Below are positions 47,785-57,212 of a stretch of DNA of 64,000 bases, piece by piece. The stretch is taken from positions 1 to 64,000 of the forward strand of contig CAITDI010000030.1 of the NCBI GenBank assembly GCA_903891095.1, given 5' to 3'. The position numbers were made by a program, and so were the translations under genes. Source of the stretch: an uncultured bacterium (GTDB lineage: Bacteria > Planctomycetota > Phycisphaerae > Phycisphaerales > SM1A02). The notes below the pieces were generated by a model. It was not told the origin of the DNA. It made no database searches and worked only from the letters and a program-made list of their open reading frames with translations. How positions within the stretch are numbered: position 1 is the stretch's first letter; each line of letters starts with the position of its first letter.

Positions 47785-48438
47785 ATGTCTCGCGCCGCTT
47801 CTTCCTTGCCCTTTCGCCCGACCATCGGCATCGCCGGCGGCATCGGCAGCGGCAAGAGCGCCGTGGCCCGCGCGCTCGCGGAGCTTGGTTGCGAGGTGTG
47901 CATTTCCGACGACGCGGCGCGCGCGGTGCTCGATGAGCCTGCGGTCCGTGCGGCGCTGATCGCACGCGTCGGCCGCGAGGCAGTGCACGAGATCGCGCGC
48001 CCCGACGGCTCGATCGACCGCGTCGCGCTCGGCCGCGCGATCTTTGCAGATGCCGGGATCCGCGCCGATGTCGAGCGGATCATGCATCCCCGCATCGAGG
48101 CCCGCCGGCGCGCGCAGTTCGCCGCGGCGCCCGAGTCGGCGCGCGCGTTCGTGATCGATGCGCCGCTGCTCTTCGAGGTAGGCCTCGAGCGCGAGTGCGA
48201 TGCGGTGATCTTCGTCGACACGCCGCGGGAAACGCGCATTTCACGCGTGATTTCCACGCGCGGCTGGGACGACGCCGAGCTCGCGCGCCGCGAGGCGTCC
48301 CAGCTCTCGCTCGACGAGAAGCGCCGTCGCAGCACCGATGTCGTCGAGAACACCGGTGATCCAGCGGGGCTCCTCGCCGCGACCGCAACGGTGCTTGAGC
48401 GCATCATTGCCCGCGGACCGCGTGCGGCGTCTTGCTGA
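47785..48438 (+). CDS. coaE: Dephospho-CoA kinase
   Basis: 217 residues. Last step of CoA synthesis (phosphorylates the 3'-hydroxyl of the ribose). P-loop IGIAGGIGSGKSAVARALAE, then ISDDAARAVL, IMHPRIEARRRAQF and FVIDAPLLFEVGLERECD, which are characteristic of CoaE; the lid region reads RREASQLSLDEKRRRS. ATG 47785 is preferred to GTG 47767. It follows the CHAD gene by 72 bases. Four 14-bp tandem repeats follow its stop. Confidence 0.93.
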   Translation: MSRAASSLPFRPTIGIAGGIGSGKSAVARALAELGCEVCISDDAARAVLDEPAVRAALIARVGREAVHEIARPDGSIDRVALGRAIFADAGIRADVERIMHPRIEARRRAQFAAAPESARAFVIDAPLLFEVGLERECDAVIFVDTPRETRISRVISTRGWDDAELARREASQLSLDEKRRRSTDVVENTGDPAGLLAATATVLERIIARGPRAASC

Positions 48439-48444
48439 TCCCTT

Positions 48445-48502
48445 GCACTTGACCCCTCGCACTTGACCTCTCGCACTTGGCCCCTTGCACTTGACCTTTG
48501 CC
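48445..48502 (+). repeat. 14-bp tandem repeat (four copies) after the coaE stop
   Basis: GCACTTGACCCCTC at 48445-48458, GCACTTGACCTCTC at 48459-48472, GCACTTGGCCCCTT at 48473-48486 and GCACTTGACCTTTG at 48487-48500, beginning six bases after the stop at 48436-48438. It is in the 275-bp gap before rho; the rest of the gap has no gene that I can support. Confidence 0.9.
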
Positions 48503-48713
48503 ATGCGTTCGGTCAAGATCCCTCGGTCGCGAAAGCGGCGGTTGGGTGCGCGAGGCGTCGCGTGCCCCGGAAGGCGCGGATTGCCGCGGTTCCGTCGAAC
48601 ACCAGCGCCCGCAGTTTCGGCGGGCGCGCAGGTCGATCAGGCGCCATCCCTCTCACAGAGCAGTAGCCAAGCCAACGACGCGCACGGCGCGTTGGGAAAG
48701 CAGGAGTTTCGAG

Positions 48714-50201
48714 ATGAGTCATAAGTCCGGTCGTCGTCGTCGTGGTGGCAAGGGTGAGGGCGGCGGCGGTGGTGGTGGAGGAGGCGGTGGAGGTGGTGGC
48801 GGCGGTGAACGCGCCCCGCGCCCGCTGATCCCATCGATTCGCCTCGAGCCCGGCCAGCTGCCCACCGACGAGCAGCTCGCGGCGGAGCTTGCCGAGATCG
48901 AGAAGCAGCTCGAGGGCAAGTACGACGTCGCCAAGAAGGACGACCTCAATCTCGCCAAGCTGCAGAAGATGCCGCTCGACCAGATCAACAAGCTGGCCAA
49001 GCAGTCGGGCATCGAGGACATCAACCAGGCGCGCCAGAAGCTCGTCTTCGAGATCCTCAAGGCCCGCGCGCAGAAGCAGGGCCTGATGATCGCCGAGGGC
49101 ACCCTCGAGATCACGCCCGATGGCTACGGCTTCCTCCGCAGCGCCGACTACTCGTACTGCCCGTCGCCCGACGATGTGTACGTTTCTCCCGCGCAAATCA
49201 GGCATTTCGGCCTGCGCCGCGGCCATGTCGTGAAGGGCCTCGTCCGTCCGCCCAAGGACCAGGAGGTCTACTTCGCGCTGCTCCGCGTCGAGAGCGTCAA
49301 CGGCAAGGATCCCGCGATCCTGCACGACCTTCCGACCTTCGAGAACCTCACGCCGCTCCACCCGAACAAGCGCATCCACCTCGAGATGCTCGGCTCGGGC
49401 AAGGTCGAGACGCGCGTGATCGACATGGTCACGCCGCTCGGTTTCGGCCAGCGCGCGCTGATCGTCGCGCCGCCGCGCACGGGTAAGACCGTCATCCTGC
49501 AGCAGATCACCAACGCCGTCGCGACCAACCATCCCGACGTGCATGTGATCGTGCTCCTCGTCGACGAGCGCCCGGAAGAAGTCACGGACTTCAAGCGCAA
49601 CACCCCGGCGCACGTCGAGGTCGTCGCGAGCACCTTCGATGAAGAGGCGATCCGCCACATCCAGGTCTCCGAGATGGTCATGGAGAAGGCGCGCCGCATG
49701 GTCGAGTTCGGCCAGCACGTCGTGATCCTGCTCGACTCGATCACGCGTCTTGCGCGTGGCTACAACAACGCCATGCCGAGCTCTGGCAAGATCGGCTCGG
49801 GCGGCGTCGACAACTCCGCGCTCATCAAGCCCAAGAAGTTCTTCGGCTCCGCGCGCAACATCGAGAACGGCGGCTCGCTCACCATCCTCGGCACGGCGCT
49901 CGTCGACACGGGCTCGCGCGCAGATGAAGTGATCTTCGAGGAGTTCAAGGGCACGGGCAACGCCGAGCTCCACCTCGACCGCAAGCTCGTCGAGAAGCGC
50001 GTCTACCCCGCGATCAACATCGGCGCCTCCGGCACCCGCCGCGAGGAACTGCTGCTCGATCCGAAGGAGCACGAGCTCATCGTTCGCCTCCGCAAGGTCG
50101 TGAGCGACATGAACGTCGTCGACGCGATGGAACTCCTGCGCACCCGCGTGGCGAAGACCAAGTCGAACGCGGAGTTCTTGATGACGATGGCGCATGGCTA
50201 A
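48714..50201 (+). CDS. rho: Transcription termination factor Rho with poly-glycine N-terminus
   Basis: 495 residues. Hexameric RNA helicase that ends transcription. An N-terminal [10 protein letters not shown] segment and a run of 16 glycines precede the usual domains: Rho_N helices ([20 protein letters not shown]), the RNA-binding cold-shock-like domain ([20 protein letters not shown]), Walker [31 protein letters not shown] (Walker B), and the Q/R-loop text around [13 protein letters not shown] and [13 protein letters not shown]. The start is ATG 48714 with AGGAG 12 bases upstream. The glycine codons are mixed (GGC/GGT/GGA). Confidence 0.96.
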   Translation: MSHKSGRRRRGGKGEGGGGGGGGGGGGGGGGERAPRPLIPSIRLEPGQLPTDEQLAAELAEIEKQLEGKYDVAKKDDLNLAKLQKMPLDQINKLAKQSGIEDINQARQKLVFEILKARAQKQGLMIAEGTLEITPDGYGFLRSADYSYCPSPDDVYVSPAQIRHFGLRRGHVVKGLVRPPKDQEVYFALLRVESVNGKDPAILHDLPTFENLTPLHPNKRIHLEMLGSGKVETRVIDMVTPLGFGQRALIVAPPRTGKTVILQQITNAVATNHPDVHVIVLLVDERPEEVTDFKRNTPAHVEVVASTFDEEAIRHIQVSEMVMEKARRMVEFGQHVVILLDSITRLARGYNNAMPSSGKIGSGGVDNSALIKPKKFFGSARNIENGGSLTILGTALVDTGSRADEVIFEEFKGTGNAELHLDRKLVEKRVYPAINIGASGTRREELLLDPKEHELIVRLRKVVSDMNVVDAMELLRTRVAKTKSNAEFLMTMAHG

Positions 50202-50385
50202 GGTTGAGCGGTCGCGGCGTGCGCCCGCTTCCTCTGGTGGAGCTGGCGGCGTGTTTGGACAGCGGCGTCCGGCGTGGGTCGGCGTCAGGTCAGGAGTCCA
50301 AACGCCGTTCGGGCCTTCGTGCCTCTTCGGCCGTCAGCCTTGCGTATGTAGGATGTCGGTTCACCCCTCAAGCGAGGAGCTACGC

Positions 50386-51294
50386 ATGATCAAGCGCAAC
50401 CATCACCGCGGCATCGGCCGCGGAATCACCAGAGGCATCACCATCGTCGAGATGCTTGCCGTCATCGGCGTGATCGCCGTTCTGCTCGCGATTCTGCTGC
50501 CTGCGCTCAATGTCGCGCGTCGCAATGCGCTCTGGGCAACCAGCCAGGCGAACCTGCGCGAAGTCGGTCAGCTGCTCGTGCTCTACTCGACGGAGAACCG
50601 CGAGGCCATCGTGCCGACGGCCTTCGATTACCGCACGAATCTCGCGCCCGGCAAGGTGCGTTCGGCCTCTCCGCCGGGACTGCAGCCGCCGGTTGGCGCG
50701 CTCAACTACGGCTCGTGGACGGACATCCTCTGGACCACCGGCAAGTTCGGCCCCGTGTCGAGCAACGTCGGCGACGGCACGACCGCGACATGGGACTACC
50801 GCTTCGACTCGCCTGACGAGCCGCTGTACGAGAGTGGCTGGAGCGGCAAGAACATCTTCCGCTCGGGCGAGGTCAACAAGACCGTCACTGGTGGCACTGG
50901 CGCGACGCCGTTCGGCACCGGCACGACCGAAGCGGACAAGGGCGAGCCTGGTTACTTCGGCGGCAACCCGTTCTTCGACGCGCGTCCGCCGACCGCGGAG
51001 CATCCGTACTCCGGCACGTTCTGGGTTACCGGTCAGATCAAGCGACCCGAGGCGTCGCTGTACTGCACCGACAGCTCTGTTGGCGAGTTGCTCACGGTCA
51101 ACGATCCGAACCTCACCGCCAACGCCACGCTCAACCTGACCGGTGTCGAGTGGCGCTACTCGGGCAATAACACGCTGATGCTGTTCCTCGACGGCCATGT
51201 CGGAAGCGTTGGTGAATGGGACAACGCGCTCGAGCTCGAGAAGGACCTCGGCGTCCGCGTGTTCGGCCTGGACAAGAACCGATTCTTCCCGTGA
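50386..51294 (+). CDS. Type II/IV pseudopilin-like protein (prepilin-type N-methylation)
   Basis: 302 residues. The N-terminus ends in RGITIVEMLAVIGVIAVLLA, a prepilin peptidase site (cleavage before the hydrophobic helix, with the conserved Glu at +5) and the pilin stalk helix LLAILLPALNVARRNA. The C-terminal part ends with NNTLMLFLDGHVGSV, as in the DUF1559/H-X9-DG-type prepilin family that is expanded in planctomycetes, although the full motif is not clear. ATG 50386 follows GCGAGGAG. No secretion genes lie alongside, typical for these scattered proteins. Confidence 0.8.
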   Translation: MIKRNHHRGIGRGITRGITIVEMLAVIGVIAVLLAILLPALNVARRNALWATSQANLREVGQLLVLYSTENREAIVPTAFDYRTNLAPGKVRSASPPGLQPPVGALNYGSWTDILWTTGKFGPVSSNVGDGTTATWDYRFDSPDEPLYESGWSGKNIFRSGEVNKTVTGGTGATPFGTGTTEADKGEPGYFGGNPFFDARPPTAEHPYSGTFWVTGQIKRPEASLYCTDSSVGELLTVNDPNLTANATLNLTGVEWRYSGNNTLMLFLDGHVGSVGEWDNALELEKDLGVRVFGLDKNRFFP

Positions 51295-51370
51295 TCTGAA
51301 CGGTCGCTCGCGTGCGTGAGCGACTCGACCCCTTGCACGGGCAAGGTGAATTGCTACACTCTCCGTCCCA

Positions 51371-51393
51371 CCGTGCCCTTTGGCACGGTTTTT
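51371..51393 (+). terminator. Rho-independent terminator after the pilin-like gene
   Basis: CCGTGCC (51371-51377), short loop, GGCACGG (51382-51388), then TTTTTC. It is 77 bases after the stop at 51294. The rest of the gap up to the tRNA (51394-51586) holds no gene that I can support. Confidence 0.82.
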
Positions 51394-51586
51394 CATCGGG
51401 CGAAGCATGCTCACGATCGCGATGTCGATCATGATCAGAATCGCACGCGACGGCGCCGAAAGTTTTGGCGACGACGAACCGATGAACGCACGCGCTCCGG
51501 CTGCGCGTGCGTGACAGAACGGCCGGACTGCGATGCTCACACGCGTTCAGCGTGCGCGCGTCACAGGGTGGATCAGGACAAATCAC

Positions 51587-51658
51587 GCCACCGTAGCTCA
51601 GTGGTAGAGCACACCCTTGGTAAGGGTGAGGTCGAGGGTTCAATCCCCTTCGGTGGCT
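51587..51658 (+). tRNA. tRNA-Thr (anticodon GGT)
   Basis: Full cloverleaf of 72 bases without encoded CCA. Acceptor GCCACCG (51587-51593) pairs with CGGTGGC (51651-51657), discriminator T. D-stem GCTC/GAGC; anticodon stem CACCC/GGGTG with loop TTGGTAA, so the anticodon is GGT at 51619-51621; T-arm GAGGGTTCAATCCCC. It lies 136 bases upstream of tuf and is probably cotranscribed with it, as in many bacteria. Confidence 0.96.
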
Positions 51659-51794
51659 TTGGCGACGTCGTGGATGGCGGAGCCGATCAATCCAGTTGGC
51701 GTCTCCCATGAAGGGTGAGCCGAAATTCCTACTTCCGCCCGCAATCGTCCTGTAGTGACGAAGCGACGGGCGGGCGAAAGCCGGAGCAAGAGTC

Positions 51795-53003
<1,209 letters not shown>

Positions 53004-53068
53004 GACCAAAATGGAAGTGCGCCGGCGGAGTGATCTCCGCCGTCGCGAAATCAGATTCGAATCGATGC

Positions 53069-53101
53069 CGCTGCGGGGCGGAGCACTTTCGCCCCGCAGC
53101 G
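53069..53101 (+). promoter_or_regulatory. Strong hairpin between tuf and rpmG
   Basis: CGCTGCGGGGCG (53069-53080) pairs perfectly with CGCCCCGCAGCG (53090-53101), loop of nine, ending 28 bases before the rpmG ATG. There is no T-tract, so it is more likely an RNA-processing or attenuation element than a simple terminator. A second stem, CGGCGGAG/CTCCGCCG, lies just upstream at about 53023-53043. Confidence 0.5.
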
Positions 53102-53129
53102 CGCATCGTCTAGAGAAAGCGAGCAGACA

Positions 53130-53309
53130 ATGGCAAAGAAGTCCATGGACCGTGAATGGGTGTGGCTCGTGTGCACGGAGACGGGCGATATGAACTATCG
53201 CACCAACATCCGCGTCAAGGGCGGCATCCTCGAGCGCGTGAAGGAGGGCTACATGAAGTACTGCCCCAAGCTCCGCAAGCACACGCTTCACAAAATCAAG
53301 AGGAAGTAA
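53130..53309 (+). CDS. rpmG: Ribosomal protein bL33
   Basis: 59 residues: MAKKSMDREWVWLVCTETGD at the N-terminus, then MNYRTNIRVKGGILERVKEG and a basic tail LRKHTLHKIKRK. This matches the small zinc-ribbon-fold bL33 of the large subunit (typical ...CTECGxRNYxT..KN, ..L.LKKYCP..RKHTxHKExK). Only Cys15 and the Cys in MKYCPKL remain, so the zinc-binding pairs are incomplete (C-minus-like form). Its position between tuf and tRNA-Trp/secE is the classic one. Confidence 0.93.
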   Translation: MAKKSMDREWVWLVCTETGDMNYRTNIRVKGGILERVKEGYMKYCPKLRKHTLHKIKRK

Positions 53310-53360
53310 TGGCGTGAAGCGCGGCCCTTCGGTCGCGCATCCGTCGCTTTCTCGAGTGTT

Positions 53361-53433
53361 ACGCCGGTAGCTCAGCTGGTAGAGCAGCGGATTCCAAATC
53401 CGCAGGTCGTGGGTTCGATCCCCCCCCGGCGTG
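53361..53433 (+). tRNA. tRNA-Trp (anticodon CCA)
   Basis: Full cloverleaf of 73 bases, CCA end not encoded. Acceptor ACGCCGG (53361-53367) pairs with CCGGCGT (53426-53432), discriminator G as required for Trp. Anticodon stem GCGGA/TCCGC with loop TTCCAAA, so the anticodon is CCA at 53394-53396; T-arm GTGGGTTCGATCCCCC. It lies between rpmG and secE, a conserved location. Confidence 0.97.
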
Positions 53434-53522
53434 TTTAGAACGAACCGCATCGATTCGATCGATGGTGCGGCAACCAACTCGTGTAGGCGCCTCCGGCGTC
53501 TGGCGCGGATAGGAGCTCGATC

Positions 53523-53984
53523 ATGGCAGACACGAACGACACCGCGATCACGAACTCTCCCGTGGTCGATCATCACGGTGGACTCAGCATCTACAAGCCG
53601 GGCCAGGGCTACTACACCCGCATGGGCACCGTGGTGGGCGCGACGATGGTCAGCCTGCTCGGCATCCTGTGGCTGTGGAGCTACCTGATCAAGATGCGCA
53701 TCGGTAGCCTCAATCCGCTGCTCGCAGCGGCGGGCGGCTCGATCATCATCGGCGGCCTGATCACGTTCTTCGTGTACTACCTCGTGTTCGTGAAGCCGAA
53801 GTCCGTGGACTTCCTCGTCGCCACTGAGATGGAGATGAAGAAGGTCAACTGGTCGACGCGTCGCGAAGTGATCGGCTCGACGGGCGCAGTGATCTTCCAC
53901 GCGATCTTCCTCGCGCTGTTCTGCTGGGGTCTCGAACTTGCGTTTGTCTGGTTCTTCCAGCAGATCAAGGTGCTCGAGTCCTGA
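53523..53984 (+). CDS. secE: Preprotein translocase subunit SecE with N-terminal extension
   Basis: 153 residues, about twice the length of simple SecE. The C-terminal core has the conserved amphipathic helix EMEMKKVNWSTRREVIGST and the transmembrane helix VIFHAIFLALFCWGLELAFV. The N-terminal extension adds two further transmembrane helices (TVVGATMVSLLGILWLWSYL and GGSIIIGGLITFFVYYLVFV), giving three in total as in the E. coli form. It forms the SecYEG channel and is followed by nusG after 47 bases. Confidence 0.93.
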   Translation: MADTNDTAITNSPVVDHHGGLSIYKPGQGYYTRMGTVVGATMVSLLGILWLWSYLIKMRIGSLNPLLAAAGGSIIIGGLITFFVYYLVFVKPKSVDFLVATEMEMKKVNWSTRREVIGSTGAVIFHAIFLALFCWGLELAFVWFFQQIKVLES

Positions 53985-54031
53985 ATCAATGACTTGCTAC
54001 GGCAGGTCGACGACCTGCGGGAGATGGCAGA

Positions 54032-54823
54032 ATGACTGACACCACCAATCGTGCAGATTCGCAGGAGAGCGGCTCGGACGAAGCTCCGAAGACCCTCAAG
54101 CGCGGCACCGATGCACGCAAGGCCGTCGAGCGGCCGCATGAGGTCATGGGCGTTTCGACGCAGGCTCTCGCCGACACCCGCAAGGGCAAGGCCGGCGAGA
54201 AGTCCAAGCTCGAGCAGACCGAGACCTTCGACCCTGCGACCGACCTCCCGATGTTCCGCGAGGGCATGAACTGGTTCGTGCTGCGCGTTGCGAGCAACAA
54301 GGAGCGCTCCGTGCGCCAGACCCTGCTCCGCAAGGTGCAGATCGAGGGCATGGAAGGTTTCGTCGGCCGCATCATGGTGCCGACCGAGAAGGTCAAGACC
54401 CTCAAGGGCAACAAGCCGCGCATCACCGAGACCATGCTCTACCCGGGCTATGTGTTCGTCGAGATGCGCCTCGAGCCGGACGGCCGCATTCCGCAGGACG
54501 TCTTCTTCCTCATCAAGGAAACCGATGGCGTCGGCGACTTCGTCGGCACCGCGGGTCGTCCGACCCCGATGGCGCAGCACGAGGTCGAGAAGATGCTCTT
54601 CGACTCGCGCAAGCCCGAAGAGGCTCCGCAGGTCAAGATGGAGTTCGCGAAGGGCGACAAGGTCACCATCGCGGACGGCCCGTTCCAGAACTACCAGGGC
54701 GAGATCGACGAAGTCCTTCCCGAGAAGGGCCTCGTGCGCGTGCTCGTCACGATCTTCGGCCGTCAGGCTCCGATCGAACTCGAGTACTGGCAGGTCCGCA
54801 AGGGCATCGAAGGCGAAGAGTAA
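54032..54823 (+). CDS. nusG: Transcription antitermination/termination factor NusG
   Basis: 263 residues. Couples RNA polymerase to ribosomes or Rho. A disordered N-terminal extension of ~75 residues precedes the NGN domain (MNWFVLRVASNKERSVRQTL ... LYPGYVFVEM, then VGDFVGTAGRPTPM) and the KOW domain (KGDKVTIADGPFQNYQGEID). The extension (QESGSDEAPKTLKRG...) is Lys/Glu/Thr-rich and unlike standard NusG. A terminator follows 25 bases after the stop; rplK, the usual next gene, is missing. Confidence 0.95.
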   Translation: MTDTTNRADSQESGSDEAPKTLKRGTDARKAVERPHEVMGVSTQALADTRKGKAGEKSKLEQTETFDPATDLPMFREGMNWFVLRVASNKERSVRQTLLRKVQIEGMEGFVGRIMVPTEKVKTLKGNKPRITETMLYPGYVFVEMRLEPDGRIPQDVFFLIKETDGVGDFVGTAGRPTPMAQHEVEKMLFDSRKPEEAPQVKMEFAKGDKVTIADGPFQNYQGEIDEVLPEKGLVRVLVTIFGRQAPIELEYWQVRKGIEGEE

Positions 54824-54847
54824 GCGCCTGATTCAAAGCAGATTTCA

Positions 54848-54894
54848 ACGACTCGCCGGCACTCGACCAACTTGTGCCGGCGAGTTGTCGTTTT
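54848..54894 (+). terminator. Terminator after nusG
   Basis: ACTCGCCGGCAC (54851-54862) pairs with GTGCCGGCGAGT (54874-54885), extended by three more pairs including one G-U, followed within five bases by TTTT (54891-54894). It ends the secE-nusG transcript and explains why no ribosomal protein gene is cotranscribed. Confidence 0.82.
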
Positions 54895-54981
54895 GGGGCG
54901 CTCGCGCCGTGCGCGCGCTCGCTCTGGCGGGGGTGGTGGGTCGTTGGACCCCGGCGCCATGCGCGCGCGCGGAGCGTGCGC

Positions 54982-55398
54982 TCAGGCTTCGCCGCCGACG
55001 CGGACCTTCACGCGGCGGATGCGCGCGGGAAAGCGTTGCATCAGCGTGCGCTCGAGGCTGTCGCGCAGGACGCGCGAGAGCTCGTACGACGCCGATGAAC
55101 TCGCGACGGTGAGCGTGAGCGTGCCTTGCGCGAGACCGGAGATCGTCGCGGCGTCGCGCACCGCGGCGGGTGCGAGTTCGTTCCACGCGTCGATGATGTC
55201 GCCGATCGCGTTCTGACGGTCGCGGAACTCGCGCTCCATGCCGATGAGCGAAGCATCGATCGAGACATCGCGCTCGCGGCGGCCGCGGAACTGGCGCATC
55301 TGGTCGATCCACAGCTGGCGCGGATCGCTCGGCGGCGGCGGCGCGGGCCGCTCGGCCGGCTTTGGTTCGACTTCGTATTTTCTGACGCGCTTTGCCAC
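54982..55398 (-). CDS. DUF721/DciA-like protein
   Basis: 138 residues. The C-terminal two thirds match the DUF721 domain: IIDAWNELAPAAVRDAATIS, LAQGTLTLTVASSSASYELS, then RVLRDSLERTLMQRFP. DciA proteins of this family help load the replicative helicase DnaB. The N-terminus is basic and Pro-rich (KRVRKYEVEPKPAERPAPPP). The start at 55398 gives MAKRVRKYEV. It is divergent from the ABC ATPase gene, with 59 bases between the starts. Confidence 0.75.
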   Translation of the reverse strand: MAKRVRKYEVEPKPAERPAPPPPSDPRQLWIDQMRQFRGRRERDVSIDASLIGMEREFRDRQNAIGDIIDAWNELAPAAVRDAATISGLAQGTLTLTVASSSASYELSRVLRDSLERTLMQRFPARIRRVKVRVGGEA

Positions 55399-55457
55399 GG
55401 TCGCATCCTATCCGCGCTCGCTGCGACAGCCGTGCGGTGGTGCTGTACCTTGCGCGA

Positions 55458-56531
55458 ATGACCGCGATTCGCATCGAGGGACTCGTCAAGCGATTCGGCG
55501 AAACAACCGCCGTGAGCGATGTCGACCTGTCGATTGCGTCGGGAAGCCTGTTCTTCCTGCTCGGGCCGTCGGGCTGCGGCAAGACGACGCTGCTGCGGAT
55601 GGTGGCGGGATTTAGCGAGCCGACGAGCGGGCGCATCCTGTTTGGCGACCGAGACGTGGCGAGCGTGCCGGCGAACAAGCGGAACACCGGCATGGTGTTC
55701 CAGAACTACGCGCTCTGGCCGCACATGACCGTCGCCGAGAACGTCGCGTTCGGCCTCGAGGTGCGCAAGCTGTCGAAGAGCGCGGTCGACGCCAAGGTCA
55801 AGGACGCGCTCGAGCTCGTGCGCATGGGCGAGTACGCCAAGCGCAAGCCGTCGGAACTTTCGGGCGGGCAGCAGCAGCGCGTGGCGCTCGCGCGCGCGGT
55901 GGTGTTCGAGCCGAGCGTGCTGCTGCTCGACGAGCCGCTGTCGAACCTCGACGCGAAGCTGCGCCTGGAGATGCGCCACGAGATCCGCCGCATCGTCGAC
56001 ACGCTCAGGATCACCACGATCTACGTGACCCACGACCGCGCCGAGGCGCTGTCGCTCGCCGACGGCATGGCGATCATGCGCGCGGGCAAGGTCGTGCAGA
56101 CGGGCGCGCCGCGCGCGATGTACCGCCGGCCGAACTCGCGCTTTGTCGCGGACTTCCTGGGCGACACGAACTTCATGCCCGCGATGCTCGTGCGCGGCGA
56201 CGCGAACGAGGCGCTCTACCAGACCGCGGCGGGAAACCTGCGCTCGACGGCGGCGCCGTTTCCGAAGCCGACCGAGCTCTCGCTTTCGCTGCGACCCGAG
56301 GCGTTGCGCATGGTGCGCGGCGGCGGGGGCGCTGGAGCAACGGTCAACGCGATCGCAGGCAAGCTCAAGTCGTCGACCTACCTCGGCGACACCGCGCAGC
56401 ACGAGATCGCGCTCGATGGCTGCGACGCGCTTGTGCGCGTGGCTGAACTGAACCCGAAGCACCCGCCCGCGATCGGCGAGCGCGTGATGCTTGAGATCGA
56501 CGCGGACGATGTCGTTCCGCTGGCGTCGTGA
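55458..56531 (+). CDS. ABC transporter ATP-binding protein (PotA/FbpC-like, TOBE domain)
   Basis: 357 residues. ATPase subunit of an importer of the spermidine/iron/sulfate type. Walker A FLLGPSGCGKTTLLRMVAGF, Q-loop MVFQNYALWPHMTVAENVAF, signature ELSGGQQQRVALARAVV, Walker B VLLLDEPLSNLDAKLR, switch ITTIYVTHDRAEALSLAD. The C-terminal TOBE region (about 270-350) senses substrate or regulates. ATG 55458 is used. No permease or binding-protein gene is adjacent, so it is an orphan and its substrate is unknown. Confidence 0.9.
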   Translation: MTAIRIEGLVKRFGETTAVSDVDLSIASGSLFFLLGPSGCGKTTLLRMVAGFSEPTSGRILFGDRDVASVPANKRNTGMVFQNYALWPHMTVAENVAFGLEVRKLSKSAVDAKVKDALELVRMGEYAKRKPSELSGGQQQRVALARAVVFEPSVLLLDEPLSNLDAKLRLEMRHEIRRIVDTLRITTIYVTHDRAEALSLADGMAIMRAGKVVQTGAPRAMYRRPNSRFVADFLGDTNFMPAMLVRGDANEALYQTAAGNLRSTAAPFPKPTELSLSLRPEALRMVRGGGGAGATVNAIAGKLKSSTYLGDTAQHEIALDGCDALVRVAELNPKHPPAIGERVMLEIDADDVVPLAS

Positions 56532-56553
56532 TGCGCGCCGAGATGATGCACCC

Positions 56554-57138
56554 GTGAATACAACGAATCCTCAAGGTCTACTTCTCATCGTCTCCGGCCC
56601 CTCGGGCGTCGGCAAGACCACGATCGTGCACGAGGTCATCCGCCGGCTTGGCGGCGAGTTCAGCGTGAGCGCGACCACGCGCGCGCGCACCGATCGCGAG
56701 CGCGACGGCGTGGACTACCACTTCGTCGACCAGGCGACGTTTCAGCAGTGGATCGACGACGGGCGATTCCTCGAGTTCGCGCAGGTGTTCGGGCGCTCGT
56801 GGTACGGCACGCTGCAGTCGCAGGTCGAGCACGCGCTGGGCGAAGGCAAGCTGATCGTGCTCGACATCGACGTGCAGGGCGCGAAGAACATCAAGGACCG
56901 ACTGCCCGCGACGTTCTGCCTGTTCGTGCTGCCGCCGAGCGAGGACACGCTGCTCAAGCGCCTGCACGCGCGCGGCCGCGAGGACGAGGCCGCGATCCAG
57001 CGCCGCTTTGCCGAAGCGCAGGTCGAGATCGAGTTCGCGCGGACCAGCGGCGTCTACGACGCGTTCATCGTGAACGACGATCTCGAGATCGCGATCGATC
57101 AGGTGTGTGATCTGGTCCGCGCGCGAAGGCGCGCTTGA
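56554..57138 (+). CDS. gmk: Guanylate kinase
   Basis: 194 residues. Phosphorylates GMP to GDP. P-loop LLLIVSGPSGVGKTTIVHEV, GMP-binding text SVSATTRARTDRERDGVDYH and FLEFAQVFGRSWYGTLQSQV, and VLDIDVQGAKNIK are all diagnostic. The start is GTG 56554 (an upstream in-frame ATG at 56491 lies inside the ABC gene). The 3' end of the reading frame is part of a 30-bp tandem repeat that runs across the stop codon. Confidence 0.94.
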   Translation: MNTTNPQGLLLIVSGPSGVGKTTIVHEVIRRLGGEFSVSATTRARTDRERDGVDYHFVDQATFQQWIDDGRFLEFAQVFGRSWYGTLQSQVEHALGEGKLIVLDIDVQGAKNIKDRLPATFCLFVLPPSEDTLLKRLHARGREDEAAIQRRFAEAQVEIEFARTSGVYDAFIVNDDLEIAIDQVCDLVRARRRA

Positions 57139-57211
57139 AACCTCGTCCGCGCGCGAAGGCGCGCGTGAGACCACGCTCCGCGCGCGAAGGCGCGCGTGAG
57201 ATCACGCGCGC
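57116..57211 (+). repeat. About 30-bp tandem repeat crossing the gmk stop codon
   Basis: Units begin with TCCGCGCGCGAAGGCGCGC at 57116, 57146 and 57177 (periods 30 and 31). Each unit contains a self-complementary core, GCGCG-AAG-GCGCGC. The first unit encodes the last residues of Gmk and its stop codon; the others fill the gap to the convergent tmk gene, which ends at 57213. Confidence 0.88.
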
Positions 57212-57212
57212 A

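Noticed and set aside
48445-48502. Possible CRISPR-like array at the coaE-rho gap and other tandem repeats
   Set aside because: Units are directly adjacent with no spacers and only 14 bp long; no cas genes are in the window.
50248-50307. Imperfect inverted repeat between rho and the pilin-like gene as a terminator
   Set aside because: Arms are far apart (about 35 bases of loop) and no T-tract follows.
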